Source: Acephala macrosclerotiorum
Lineage: Eukaryota; Ascomycota; Leotiomycetes; Helotiales; Mollisiaceae
Length of the DNA stretch: 64,000 nucleotides
Direction of reading: 5' to 3'
Assembly (NCBI GenBank): GCA_014904845.1
Contig: MU119471.1
Coordinates: 1 to 64,000, forward strand
Shown in pieces: positions 47,225 to 58,041 of this stretch; the first letter of the stretch is position 1, and every line of letters begins with the position of its first letter. The notes below the pieces were generated by a model. That model was given only the letters and a program-made list of their open reading frames with translations, made no database searches and was not told the DNA's origin. Made by a program: the position numbers and the translations under genes.

Positions 47225-50200
47225 TCATTCAATGTTTAACTCCAAGTCATCTACGACGACCCAGCTATCTGCTCTCTTCTTGGACTTTTCGGGAGTTGAT
47301 GTGGCTGTCGAGATGATGATCTCTGGGGGTGAAAGTACACCGATCGGTCGAACATTGTAGTTGTCTGTCCACCAGTCTCCCTCCGCTGTTGGTCGATTAG
47401 CGATGTTTCTCACTGCCTCATTCTCACCAGAACATGGATGAGGAAAGAAAAACCACTCACTTCGCCAAATGTCAGGCCAGCACTGATTCGTGATTCCGTC
47501 TCTTAGGTGAATATGTCCAAAGGAATTATACCTGTTCCCAAAAGCCGTAATTTGTATCGCATGCTTACCAGGAGCGAATAGGCCGAGCTCAAGTGAGTGC
47601 GGCTGGAGAGCTACAGTGCCTAGCTTCTTGGAATTCTTATCGTGCACTGTGAGAACAGGTGATGAGAAATTCGGTACACGAAGTGTGACGTTTGATTTCT
47701 TCGATTCTTGCGAAGATGCATCAGGGATGGCGAACTCAATCTCGTAGGTCACATTCCCAACGTAGAAAGGGAGAAGTTGATTCGTGATATCGCCCCATGT
47801 TATGTTTGGTTCCATCAAGGAGGTGATACTTGGTCTTCCGTTGGGACCAGACAAGTTGACGCCAAAACGGCCTAGGAGATAGATGCGTTCGATGTTTGTG
47901 AGAATGCCGAATGGGAAGGAGAGTTCAATTGTATTTTCACCTTTTTTGATAAGTCCAGGAGGGAGCGCGACTTTACGGATGCTTTCATCGACCCAATAAC
48001 TATTAGTCTTGTCTTTGCAGAAGCAAGCGATGTAGTCGTGGGAAATAGAGTCGCCATTCACAGCGATATTCATCGTTTCGGGATCTTCGAGAGCAAGCCA
48101 CAAGCTGTCGTGCTGGCCCTCCTCCTCAATCGTGACGTCGGAATAAAATACAAACCACAGCTTGACCGCTCCCAGTGGCTTGCGGTCAGAAGCTGGAACT
48201 ACCCATGGTTGTTTCCAGGCCATTCCTTTCCGGGGAATGTTGATGCGGGATCGGAGGATATTATCGATGCGGAGGACTTCGGTCGGGGAGGACCAATCAT
48301 CTTTATCAAGCTTGAATTGAGCGTAGTCAAGAATTAGAACATTAGGTTCCCGGAATATAATTCTGTTCAGAGATATAGGTGCCATGGTCTGGATAGTGTC
48401 TGGCTCGGTGCTGGACAAGGTGAGAGGTGATGTAATAACGTGCTTAGAAGGGTAGAGACGAAGTAGCAGGCTCCCACAGCCTTCGAAGCGATATGGAGAC
48501 GAGGTCCAGCCATTGTTGTACGAACTGGGAAGAATGCTGTCCTCACCAGAAAGTGTGTCCAATTTTTCAACTTTCCATATGCCTTTCAGGTTAATATTGG
48601 TCCGGTACGCATTGTTACGATCTGTGTTGCAGATGAATATGAAACGCTCATCACCATCTTGTCGAATTTGGTGGAGGAGTGTTTGAGCAGGATGATCCCC
48701 ATCGGTTATTCGGATCTCTCGGTACTGCCGGAGAGCACTGAGAATGGCTTGCTCACTCCAGAAAGCGCTGCTGCTGTTGTCAATGAACGGAGATGAGCTC
48801 GGAACTTGTGCATCAACTAGTTCTGGGGCAGATCCAGCGATGATAACTTTGCCGCCTCTCTTTGCGAAGTCTCTCAGGACTTTTAGGGTGGTGGAACGAA
48901 TTGTTCGAAGGTTAGGGACGATGACTACGTCGTACTCGCAATGTCCCACTTGCAAGCTCTTGCCGCGTGGTTTGCTGGGCGATTGATCTGGCAGAAGGCT
49001 TTCGGCAATGAAGTCGAAATCAATCAAAGCGTGAAGGAGCCAACGGGTGAGGCCTCCAAAAGCTTGGTCGCGAAGATCCAGCTCATCCCCACTTCCGTTT
49101 GGTCCAAAAGCCAACCAGTAACTCTCTATTGGATGAATGACAGCAACGCGGGTGACTGGCTTGCCTCGAGTCATGGCAACATTTACTCGAGCGAAGTGCG
49201 TTTCAATGTATCCGTACTCTTTGTACCACGGACTCTGGTATCCTATGCAAGCAGGATAATCTCGCTTCCCTTCACCGGCCATGCTGACCCAACACAAGTG
49301 ATGGACTCGGAAGGTGATACCAAGGGCTGCTTGCCAGTCGCCGCACCCTTTGTGGCCTTCGAAGGTAAAGGTCCAGTGTGTGACCCCATAAAGTTCACTC
49401 ATAGTACCCTTAGTACCATTCTGACGAGACACGCTCGAGGCTTGCTTGGCAGTATTGTACTCAACCCAATCCACCAGTAGATCCATCCCAGGCATTTCCA
49501 TACTTCTGTAACACCGCATAGCTTCACCAAGAGCTGTTGTCTGAGAATGCAGAGTGGGCTCTTCCATCATGTGGCCATCAAGCATGAGGTTGTTTTTCTT
49601 GGCCCATTGAGACAATTGGTCCATGAATGCAGAGACGAACCGCTCACATACATGGTCGTGGTAGCGGTATCGTGTCAAGCTGGGCTTGCCATTTGGAAGA
49701 TTCCAAACCACTTCCGGTAGACTTTCCACAATATCTGCTGAATATTCTTTCTTGAATGTGTTTGGTATGTCGGTAGTCCATGGTAGGAAGACATCTTCCC
49801 TAGATCTGGGGCTTGAGAGTTGTGTCTTAGTCGCAAATTGCGGCTCATCGGTGAAGATGCAAGGAATGGTGGAACCAAATTTGTCTCCAACTTTAGCCTT
49901 GTAGACCTCGTGGGTAGTCTCAATGAACTTGGCTATAGCTGCAGGGCTCAGAGTATCGACGTAAGTCTGGTCATTGAACCATGGTGAGCCTGGGTTGGTT
50001 TCCATGTATGCATACCAAACATTTCTTCCGGCTTCGCCTTTCTTGAGGACCCGGTATGATTTCAGGCATCCGTTCTCATCCACTAGCTTGAGTTAGCATC
50101 GGCGTCGGAATATTTATGAGCAGATCCTCAGTGACGAAATATTTCGTGATTCGTGTGCACATGTTCCGATCGGACATAAAGATGCAGAGGCTCTTCCAAC

Positions 50201-50937
50201 TCCAGATTCAAAAGTGGTGTTTTAGGGACTGCTTACACTCAACATCATAGGATGCTAATAGGTGGCCATTTTCACTACGGCAAGCTCTAGCCGATGAAGA
50301 TGTCCGATCACTTTTTTCGTCAGAACCTGTCTCGTGGAAAAGGAACATGTAACACACCCTCCTAGCGGAATAGTCCCGTACAGATGAGGTGTAAACAAAA
50401 TATGTTTTCCCTTGTGACCTGAATCTTGCTCAATGACTTTGCCTCCTGCTGATCCCGACGGCCATCGATCATCGTCATATCTTCTCAAGGTGAGCTAGAA
50501 TCTTAAAAGCATGCTTCATCCAACTAGTACTCACAAGCAAGCAAGCATTTTCTGCTGTTCGGCATGCTCAACACAAGCGCTAATCATATCCATGAATTCA
50601 GTGCCCATATATTCAGTGTCTAGGCCAGTCCGTACATGCATATGGAATCTCAGTGTATGTCAGCTCAGACTTTCGGGATTTAAGGTGGGTCGAATCGTGC
50701 TCACCCTCCCATTCCCATGTCTTTGAAGTTATCTATTTGCCTGAGCAATTGATCTTTGTCGAGTTTATTATTCCATGCCCAGAATGGGGCTCCTCGATAC
50801 TCCGAGGTTGGATTCCCGAATAATTCTTTACTGAATTCTTCCGAGCTCTTGGGATACGAGAGTGGATTGGGAGGTTTCTTCCAAGCCAGCTCAACTTTTG
50901 GAGATCCGCCTGGGAGCAAGGAGGCAAGACATTGCAT
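47225..50937 (-). CDS. GH106-like alpha-L-rhamnosidase, with one apparent frameshift
   Basis: Four exons on the minus strand: 50,937-50,705; 50,648-50,535; 50,480-50,244; 50,086-47,225. The N-terminus has EYRGAPFWAWNNKLDKDQLL, then HMHVRTGLDTEYMGTEF and YDDDRWPSGSAGG, the hallmark start of GH106-type enzymes. The big exon holds IFTDEPQF, a TIM-barrel stretch, a glutamine-amidotransferase-like middle and beta-sandwich domains to the end (about 1147 residues). Such enzymes remove L-rhamnose from pectin side chains or glycosides. In exon 3 the frame must shift by one base between PHLYGTIPLGG and SDRTSSSARACRSENGHLL. Exon phases also require one extra base, and a run of six A at 50,312-50,317 is the likely site. 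No clear signal peptide from ATG 50,937. Either a recent pseudogene or a sequence error. Confidence 0.75.
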
Positions 50938-51169
50938 GATGGAAAATATGAAGGACACGCAGTTAGAGACCTATTCGAGAAATAATCCAATATCAGATGA
51001 AGGGCATTGTAAGAGTGTCGTTCCTGCCAATGCTGAGATGTTTCAGGTCACAAGGCCATGACGATGACAGTCACGTGTACGAACACATTAAGCTGCAAGG
51101 GTGTTTAGGAAGCGCGTCAATGTCGAGCTTTCCACATCATCATCCATCAATATCGACAACTTGCTCGCC
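50938..51169. promoter_or_regulatory. Short bidirectional promoter region (GH106-like / AME1)
   Basis: The two start codons (50,937 minus and 51,170 plus) are only 232 bases apart and point away from each other, so both promoters must share this stretch. No specific binding site can be supported. Confidence 0.5.
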
Positions 51170-53295
51170 ATGGCTTGTGTGTAATTCAATCTGATTCATG
51201 GAAATCTGCTAATATGTGATAGCACGCGAAGAGCGCATGCAGCAGCGTCTGCGTGGCGCACAGTAAGACCACAGTGTTACCCCACATCATCAACAGTTTG
51301 CTAACGATGAAGCAGGCGACGTCAAGTCAAAGATGTTGACTTCGGCCTCGTCTTCCCTGCTGCAGCTCCAGCAGCAGAAGCGCCTCCTATGCAAACCTCT
51401 CCACAGCCAGATCTGCCTCAGCCCGAACCCCTTCCACAACTCTCCAGCCGCCGAACACCTGCCACCCGCGCTCAAGCATCGAATACAAGCGTACCTCAGG
51501 AAAATATCAGACAACCAGGGTCACACAGCACGATTGATGCCAATACATCTGCAAAGAGACGGAAACTTGATACCGATGACACTCCTATACCTTCTGGTCG
51601 AAGCACTCGATCACAACCCCGACCTGACATATACGCAATCGAGGATGCTCAGCCAGACGACTCTCTACTAGATATGCTTTTGGATACTACAAATGACTCG
51701 ATTCCAAAAGAATCAGTACCTAAGACTGCCGTAGAACCAGTGCTCGTCGCTTCGACCTCTGCGACCCGTTCAAGGTCTAAGACGCCACTATTAGCTGCTC
51801 AGGCTGTTGACGTGGTCACTGAAAGCCCAAGAGATGCTCCTGGTAGTGGACACAGAATCCGTGTCAGTAATATCGATATCACCGCTTCAAGTTCACAACT
51901 ACAAACCGTACAAGATGATTCTATTGTCCAGACTGTATCCGAAACCCCTGTCCGACAGAACAAACGGAAGAGAGGGGAGCGTGGCCCACCTTCTCCCAGG
52001 ATGGCAAGGCGATCACATCAGAGCTATGTCGTGCAGAACGAATCTCTCGAGGCCGATGAACTGTCTCCAGAGCAGGCATCACGACTCGATCGCGAGTCAC
52101 TCGAGCTTGACGAATTGTCTCCGGAACAGCCAACACGACCCGAGGGTGCACCAATTGTGGCAGGACAAATGTCTGAAGATGGGCCTGTACAGGAAGAATC
52201 TTCTACTCAAGAACCAGAGGAGTCAGAGGAAGCCGAAGCTATCGACGACGAGCAAGCTGCTGCTATTTTGAAGAAGAACAAAGGGCGAAGAATATCTGGA
52301 GGGGTCCCAATTGCGACCCCAGAAATTGAGGAACCAAGATCTTCACCTGCAGCAAGGAAACGAAGAGGAAGACAACAAACAAACTTGACTCCTGCTCAAA
52401 AACGGCATCCAAAACAGGCTCCTATAAAGTCGAAGCCAGCTAAGACAGGCAAGACAGTCCGCATTGGTAGCCCTATTCCCGTCACTGTTCTTCGGTTGAC
52501 CAAGCCTTTTGTCTATGATGATGATGAAGAGGATGCGGACATCCTCAATTCAGAGATACCTCATGTCAAACGAGCTGGTGTGAATACTATTGACGTGCTG
52601 AGTGATTTTTGTGGAGAAATTGTCGGTACAGCGCTGGAAACCCTCGAAGAAGGCACCAGTGCTTGCGAAGATGCGGCTTTGAGACGCGAATACAAAACGA
52701 AATGGAAAGCTGTTGCTGATTTTGGAAAGGAGTTGCAGACGCGGTTACTCGAACATGTGAGTTTTGCCGTACGGCTTCAAATAGATTCTTGCTGACCATC
52801 CGCGGACAATAAACCTGGACAATGGATACTCACTCGAAAGACGCCTTCGGGATGAGCAGAAGAAGAAACTGCGCCTTCGAGAGGATGTTCTCCGCATCAG
52901 AGCTGAGAGGGAACAAGTAGCCCTTCGCATGGACGAGGTTCGAATCAGGCACGAGAAAGAAAGGAATAAGGCTCAGGTCCGCGCTTATATCCTTCCTTCC
53001 ACAGCCAGCGAACACTGCATCGGCTATTTGTACGAATCATACTAACTTGTAATAGAGCCGGGACACTCTCAATAATAATGTTCACGATATCGAGATGGCG
53101 ATCGACCTGGGCAGGCAAAGACAGAGCGATGACGCCGATCAATTGAACGAGATGAGCGGTACAGAAGTTCTGCTAAAGAGGGTGGCTGGAGAAGTGAGCA
53201 ATAAAGGAGATTCAGGGGGACTGCTGAGGCAGATCAAGGAGTTCAATTCATTTTTGGAACGGGCCGCGTTGGCACTGGAAGGCAGGAAATTTTGA
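51170..53295 (+). CDS. AME1: Inner kinetochore AME1 (CENP-U-like) protein
   Basis: Exons: 51,170-51,176 (only 7 nt), 51,223-51,262, 51,313-52,756, then from 52,785 or 52,806 to 52,976, and 53,056-53,295. The start reads MASREERMQQRLRGAHRRRQ, then VKDVDFGLVFP, a pattern I recall from fungal AME1 N-termini (MIND-binding). A long Pro/Ser/Glu-rich disordered region with KRKRGERGPPSPR and KKNKGRRISGG basic patches follows. The C-terminal part (NTIDVLSDFCGEIVGTALET to REEVLRIRAEREQVALRM-like coiled coil) matches the AME1/CENP-U domain that pairs with OKP1/CENP-Q at centromeres. Total is about 600 residues. The fourth exon's acceptor is odd: see findings. Neighbours are unrelated in function. Confidence 0.75.
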
Positions 53296-53901
53296 CGGCG
53301 AAATGGATTTATGATACCCCCTGAACGATATAATGATGATCATTGTCTACAGGCCGGTCGTTCGGCTTGTGTGGAATTCAAGGCGTCTGCGATAATCATC
53401 TGAATCGGTAAATGGCCAGTAGCCATGCTAGTGCGCAACAAATCTTCCCTATCGCATCAGCGGGTTATTATATCTCGTGAGACATAGTGTCTGGTGAGAG
53501 AAAGAAACAAAATATCAGAACCTAGCCTTCTGGGATGTATCTGGATCCGCCGTGTAATAAGCATAAACTGAGTGGTGATGGGGATTGGCAATCACGAACG
53601 CCTTCATTCAGGACAGAGTGTGGTCTGCAAACGTGCTACGCGATTATGTATTGCTGCGTTCTTCTATTATTCTTGGCCAGGTCAGAAATCAACCGAGTTT
53701 CCAATGTTCAACGTAAAAATGGACAATTACCGCCTGCTAAATGCAACCAATACACTTTAAGTCAGTGTCGGGAGAGCATCACGACAATTGATTCACGTAA
53801 AACGTGGTCTTTCGATGTCCGAATTGTCGAGACCTTTCCAAACCTTTGCCAACCGCCCCCCCCCCCCCCCCCCTCTTACCAACAATGGGCGTCCTGCATC
53901 G
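53296..53901. other. Convergent intergenic region with a poly-C tract
   Basis: Between the convergent AME1 and bZIP genes. It contains 18 consecutive C at 53,856-53,873, just past the bZIP stop, hence probably in its 3' UTR (poly-G in the transcript). No gene recognised. Confidence 0.5.
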
Positions 53902-54528
53902 TCAAGACTGTGCAGCGCGAAGAGATACGTTCTCGGCTTTCGCTTGCTCCAGTTGATGCTTGAGAACCGCGATCGTGGTATGCAGCTCTGATACATGGAT
54001 TCTGAGCTGTTTCGTAGCCTCTTCTGCTGCAATGGCTCTTTCTTCGAACCTCTGCCGTTCCTCTATGCGTCTTTGTCGGTAGATCCGTTGCGAGTTTCTG
54101 TTTTGCGTCCTCCGGCGCTGCAAACTGTTAGTCCTGACTCTTTTCACTTACTGGGAACGCAAGTCCATACCTGGATACGATTCGAAGCTGGATCTCTTCC
54201 GCCAGTGTAGGCAGTCCTCGGTCTCCCCTTTCCTTTCCCGCCGTTATCGTCCGCATTGGTAGAGCCTGGTCGTTCGTTGGTACCGCCGCTTTGGTAAGAC
54301 CCGTCTGTGCTGAACGACCCATCACGTTGTGGGATGTCTTCAACAGTCTGATCATACTCAGCGCGTTCTTGATTTAGATTTGTGCATTCTGCTTACGCTC
54401 GGATCTGGATAGTGATCGTACCAATTGACGCCACCAAAATTTCCATCTAGAAACTCTCCCACCAGATCTGTAACGGGCTCTTCGTGGATAAATTGATCCG
54501 GAAGCCAGTCGAAAAAGTCCATACTCAT
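53902..54528 (-). CDS. Small bZIP transcription factor
   Basis: Three exons (54,528-54,397; 54,347-54,171; 54,117-53,902), introns of 49 and 53 bp, all in phase 0, give 174 residues. The N-terminal 44 residues are acidic and aromatic (MSMDFFDWLPDQFIHEEPV), activation-domain-like. A Gly/Ser/Thr-rich linker follows. The basic region RRRTQNRNSQRIYRQRR (about 104-120) has the N-x3-Q-R-x-Y-R signature of fungal AP-1-like bZIPs, with Ser in place of the second Ala of Yap proteins. A leucine-zipper-like coiled coil (ATKQLRIHVSELHTTIAVLK) runs to the C-terminus. It should be a nuclear DNA-binding dimer; target genes are unknown. It diverges from another regulator gene about 1.1 kb away. Confidence 0.8.
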
Positions 54529-55642
54529 CCTCGCAATGCCGTTTTCTTTTGATCAACACATCTTACGAGCCGATTTCGAGGACGATCCACCCTTATAATG
54601 CGGAATGGACTTTTATTTCGCGAACCGCGATCATTTTGCGCTTTCCAAAGTGAGTAACTCCCAACATTTGAGCCTCGAAATGTCCTTACTCACGATGCCA
54701 AGCCAGGAACGAAAATACCCCACCACCTCATGGAGCGTGCCGAGTGGACCTAGAACATCTGCAATATGCTTTGCATGCATAGTGGATTATGTAAGTCGAT
54801 CTTCTTTATCATTGGCTTCACATTTGCTGGCGTTTGCAGGACTGTTAACTGAATCAGGAAATTGACTAGGGTGCAATTGCCCAAAGGGTGAGATGCCGGG
54901 GAGTAAGCAAGCCACTGCGCGCGTGTATTCGCGAGACCTGTAAGAACCCTGCTCCGGACTTGGAGGCGTACGTCAGTACATGAAAAGGAAAGTTCTGAAA
55001 GTCCATGATACTTCAGCATGGATCAATTGCGCTGCGAAGTCCTTCCTGCATATCCGCCACGCTACACGCCTCTCTGAGCCAGTCGGCCGCTTTTCCTGTG
55101 TCACGTAAGCTTCTTCTCTCCGGCCTTCCTCTCCTCCCTCATCAGATCCGAGGAGACTTGAACACCCGACTATCGTACGGAAAACCCCAATTTCGCACCA
55201 CAACGACGGGCGGCGAATTGAATGGTCGGATAATTAATGTTCATGAAACTCAACCTGCACAGCTTCAAGGCGGCAATCTCAATTGGATTAGCTGCTTGGG
55301 AGCATTCAAATAACCCAAGTTTTGGGGAAAGAAGAAATGAAAGCCACCAGGAGCAAAGAGAAGAAAGCCGGGGAGGAGAGGGCCGAGGCAATCTTCAAGA
55401 TTTTTCAATTTTCGAGCCGCAGTAAGTACTCGAAGGAAAGACCCACTTGCGGAACTGACGCCTCTAACCAGCATTCAATCAGCAAGTTCTCCGCCTTTGT
55501 GGTGATTTGCCGGATCTAATAGTTTAACAGAGCTCAAAACGATGGGGCGAAGACTGGAACCTCCAATTTTGAATTCATAAATACCGAGGGGCCAAGACAT
55601 AAAGCCCCTCCGAGCGCCAGGCGCGCGGCTCGTGTTCATGTA
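54529..55642. promoter_or_regulatory. Divergent intergenic region between two regulator genes
   Basis: About 1.1 kb separating the starts of the bZIP gene (minus) and the transcription factor gene (plus). Frames on both strands (for example 55,005-55,313) shadow each other and have no recognisable content. It must contain both promoters; a first exon of the right gene could hide here. Confidence 0.45.
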
Positions 55643-57606
55643 ATGAGGAAGTACCACAGCGATAAGCGAAATAATAACCATGCTCCTGATGAGGTTGGAG
55701 ATGCACAGCAGCAAGTCGCGACTACAGACCGTCCCTCTGCCTTGCCTTTGAGGAACCCTCCTCGCACAGAAACGACGCCACAGCAACCTCAGACTGGTCC
55801 TAGCACCAGCCCAGAACGCCCCTATACCCAAAATCCATCCTATGATAGCGCATCAGTCTCATATATTGTGAATAGGTGGTGCGATGGGTGCTATGGGCGC
55901 TATAAATCGAGATCACCTAACCACAGCTCGCTAGGACCTGAGCCGTCTCATGTAAAGCAATGCACCTGCATGAAACTACCCATTCCATTTAATCTAGATC
56001 CGCCCTTTCACAACCCGTTCCAAGTAGACTCAAAACAGGTCCTTTTACTTCATTTCGGTGAGTACCAGCGTTCTCATGTGCTTCCTTCCAATTTAGTGCT
56101 AAATGTCTCTTCTCACTCGTGACGAGATGGCAAATGGATGGCTTTTGTTGCTAATTGTTCCACCAAGCCATCAATGGCGTGGCACGAACCACGGTACCTC
56201 TCGGCTTGAAGTCGGAAACAGAATGGTTCGCACAAGCCATGACTGATCAGGCATTCTTTCACGGGACCATACTCGTTGGTGTTACTTTCAATGCGCTGCT
56301 CAAGAGAGATACGACCTTTCCACCAGAGTGCTTTTATCATTACAGCGAAGCCATAAAGTATACAAGCGCCAGTCTGGAGAATGCAGAAAGTCAACTTCAC
56401 GAAGGGACGGTCGCTGCTGTCGCTTGCTTGGCTGCTTTCGAGGTAGGTTTTCTCGGTATTTGGCAGGGGCTGGCTCGCTAATATGACGTTTCAGACTGCC
56501 GTAAACTTCAACACGACGAGTGAATCGGTGCATATCGATGGGCTCGAGAAGGTGATGAGCATACGAAAAGCTCGTCATCAGCTTGTGTTATCGGAGTATC
56601 TCCAGAAATTGATCTCGTGGTAAGTGCAGCGCAGGGCGTGCCCTAGGCCATGAAGGCATCACCTTATCCCCACCATCATCGATGAGGAGACCTACCCACA
56701 TGAACAACCTCAGTGGCTAACATCTCAAGGGTCGATACATGTCATGCAGCGGCCAACATCACTCGCCCACGCTTTCTGTCCGTTCAATCCCATAAGACCA
56801 TGCCTGCTAACCCAACATTCGAGCAAGAAAAGGCCATTCACGACTGCCTGGATGCGGAATGGGATCCCGAGTTCCCTCTCACTGCCATCATGTTCTATGA
56901 GGGAATGGATGTCTCCACCGCAAAACTTTTCCATCGAGTTCGCCAACTTAGTGCCCTCGCAACCCGCTTAGACGCCATGAAACTCGACCCTGTCTTTCAA
57001 AGGCAGTTCACAGAAGGCATGCTGCTTCTCGAACGCCAAGTCATTGCAAGTATATGGAGCATGGCATCGAATAATCGGCGGCAGAGGACAGATACAAAAG
57101 CTGTAAGGGCGTGTGCTAGGACTTGGCATAGCACGATCCTTACCTACATCCATATGTTTCTTCGGCGTACTCATCGGAATTCTTGGAGAGTCGTTGTTGA
57201 CAAAGTCGCTGCAAGATTGAGATACTCCTTGAAGATCCTTACGCCAACAGAACTTTGGGTTGATTTCCCGCCAAAGTTCCTACTTTGGGTTCTAGTTATC
57301 GCAGGTGCCGCGACAGATGGACATCCAGATCGCAAGTGGTTGGCTGGGCTATTGAGTCGGCTGAAGGGACGCCAGAAGTTGGAGAGTTGGGAGGAAGCTT
57401 TGCCCATCCTGAAAGAATATGCATGGGTAGATAACTTGTGTTCAGAGCCCTGCAGGAAGTTCTTTGAGGAATCGATTGTTGGCATTATTCCAGAAGAGGA
57501 CGGGCGAGCAAACACGTTATTCACGACTGTAGTTCCTCCAGCGGCGTTGGACATGTGCATGAAGGATGCTGCCATTCCCACAACGAAAGCTACAGAGGCT
57601 GAGTAG
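55643..57606 (+). CDS. Fungal-specific transcription factor domain protein
   Basis: Four exons (55,643-56,057; 56,168-56,442; 56,495-56,619; 56,730-57,606) in one frame give 563 residues. The N-terminal 130 residues are Pro/Gln/Ser-rich with a few Cys (WCDGCYGRY, QCTC), but not a Zn2Cys6 cluster. From PIPFNLDPPFHNPFQ the sequence follows the fungal_trans_2/DUF3468 pattern: WFAQAMTDQAFFHGTILVGV, EAIKYTSASLENAES, TVAAVACLAAFETAVNF and a C-terminal helical region. Such proteins are usually transcription factors; without a visible zinc cluster this may be a regulator lacking direct DNA binding, or the cluster may lie in an unseen upstream exon. Intron 1 (110 bp) uses branch GCTAAT and acceptor CCAAG. 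Confidence 0.72.
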
Positions 57607-57681
57607 TCCATTGAATCTCGGTACTTGTCACGCATCCCCACGAAATTGCCAACAATGGATGCCCCTCACTTATTCGTACAA

Positions 57682-58041
57682 TCACAAAGCCATTCCCACT
57701 CCTCCCTCTGCGGTCCGCTCGATGTCCATCTCTCCACCAGCATCTCCAGCTCCACCAGCCTCCTCCACAACATTCTCAACTCCACCAGCTTCCTCCTCCC
57801 CACTCACTCCACTCCGGCTATTCATCTCCCACATTCTTCCTCCTCCAAGCTTATCCGCCGAGTTCAAATACGGCCCCGTTCCTTGTCCCTCCCGGTACGT
57901 ACAACGACGTGAAATCGCCACGGCAGCGAGGCACAACGTGACTCCGCCCAAAATGATTCCGACAAGAGCTAGGTGACTCTGCAAAGGGAGCGTTAATCAT
58001 CGCGAAAACAAAGGACATTGGGCGGGACTTACGAGAGGCAT
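57682..58041 (-). CDS. Small single-pass membrane protein
   Basis: Exon 1 (58,041-58,033, encoding MPL) and exon 2 (57,978-57,682) joined by a 54-bp intron (GTAAGT to TTGCAG) give 101 residues: MPLSHLALVGIILGGVTLCL, then AAVAISRR. One hydrophobic helix spans about residues 4-24, followed by a basic stop-transfer (SRRCTYR). The soluble tail is rich in Gly, Glu and Ala (GEEEAGGVENVVEEAGGAGD). No family recognised. It converges with the transcription factor gene (75 bases between stops). Confidence 0.55.
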
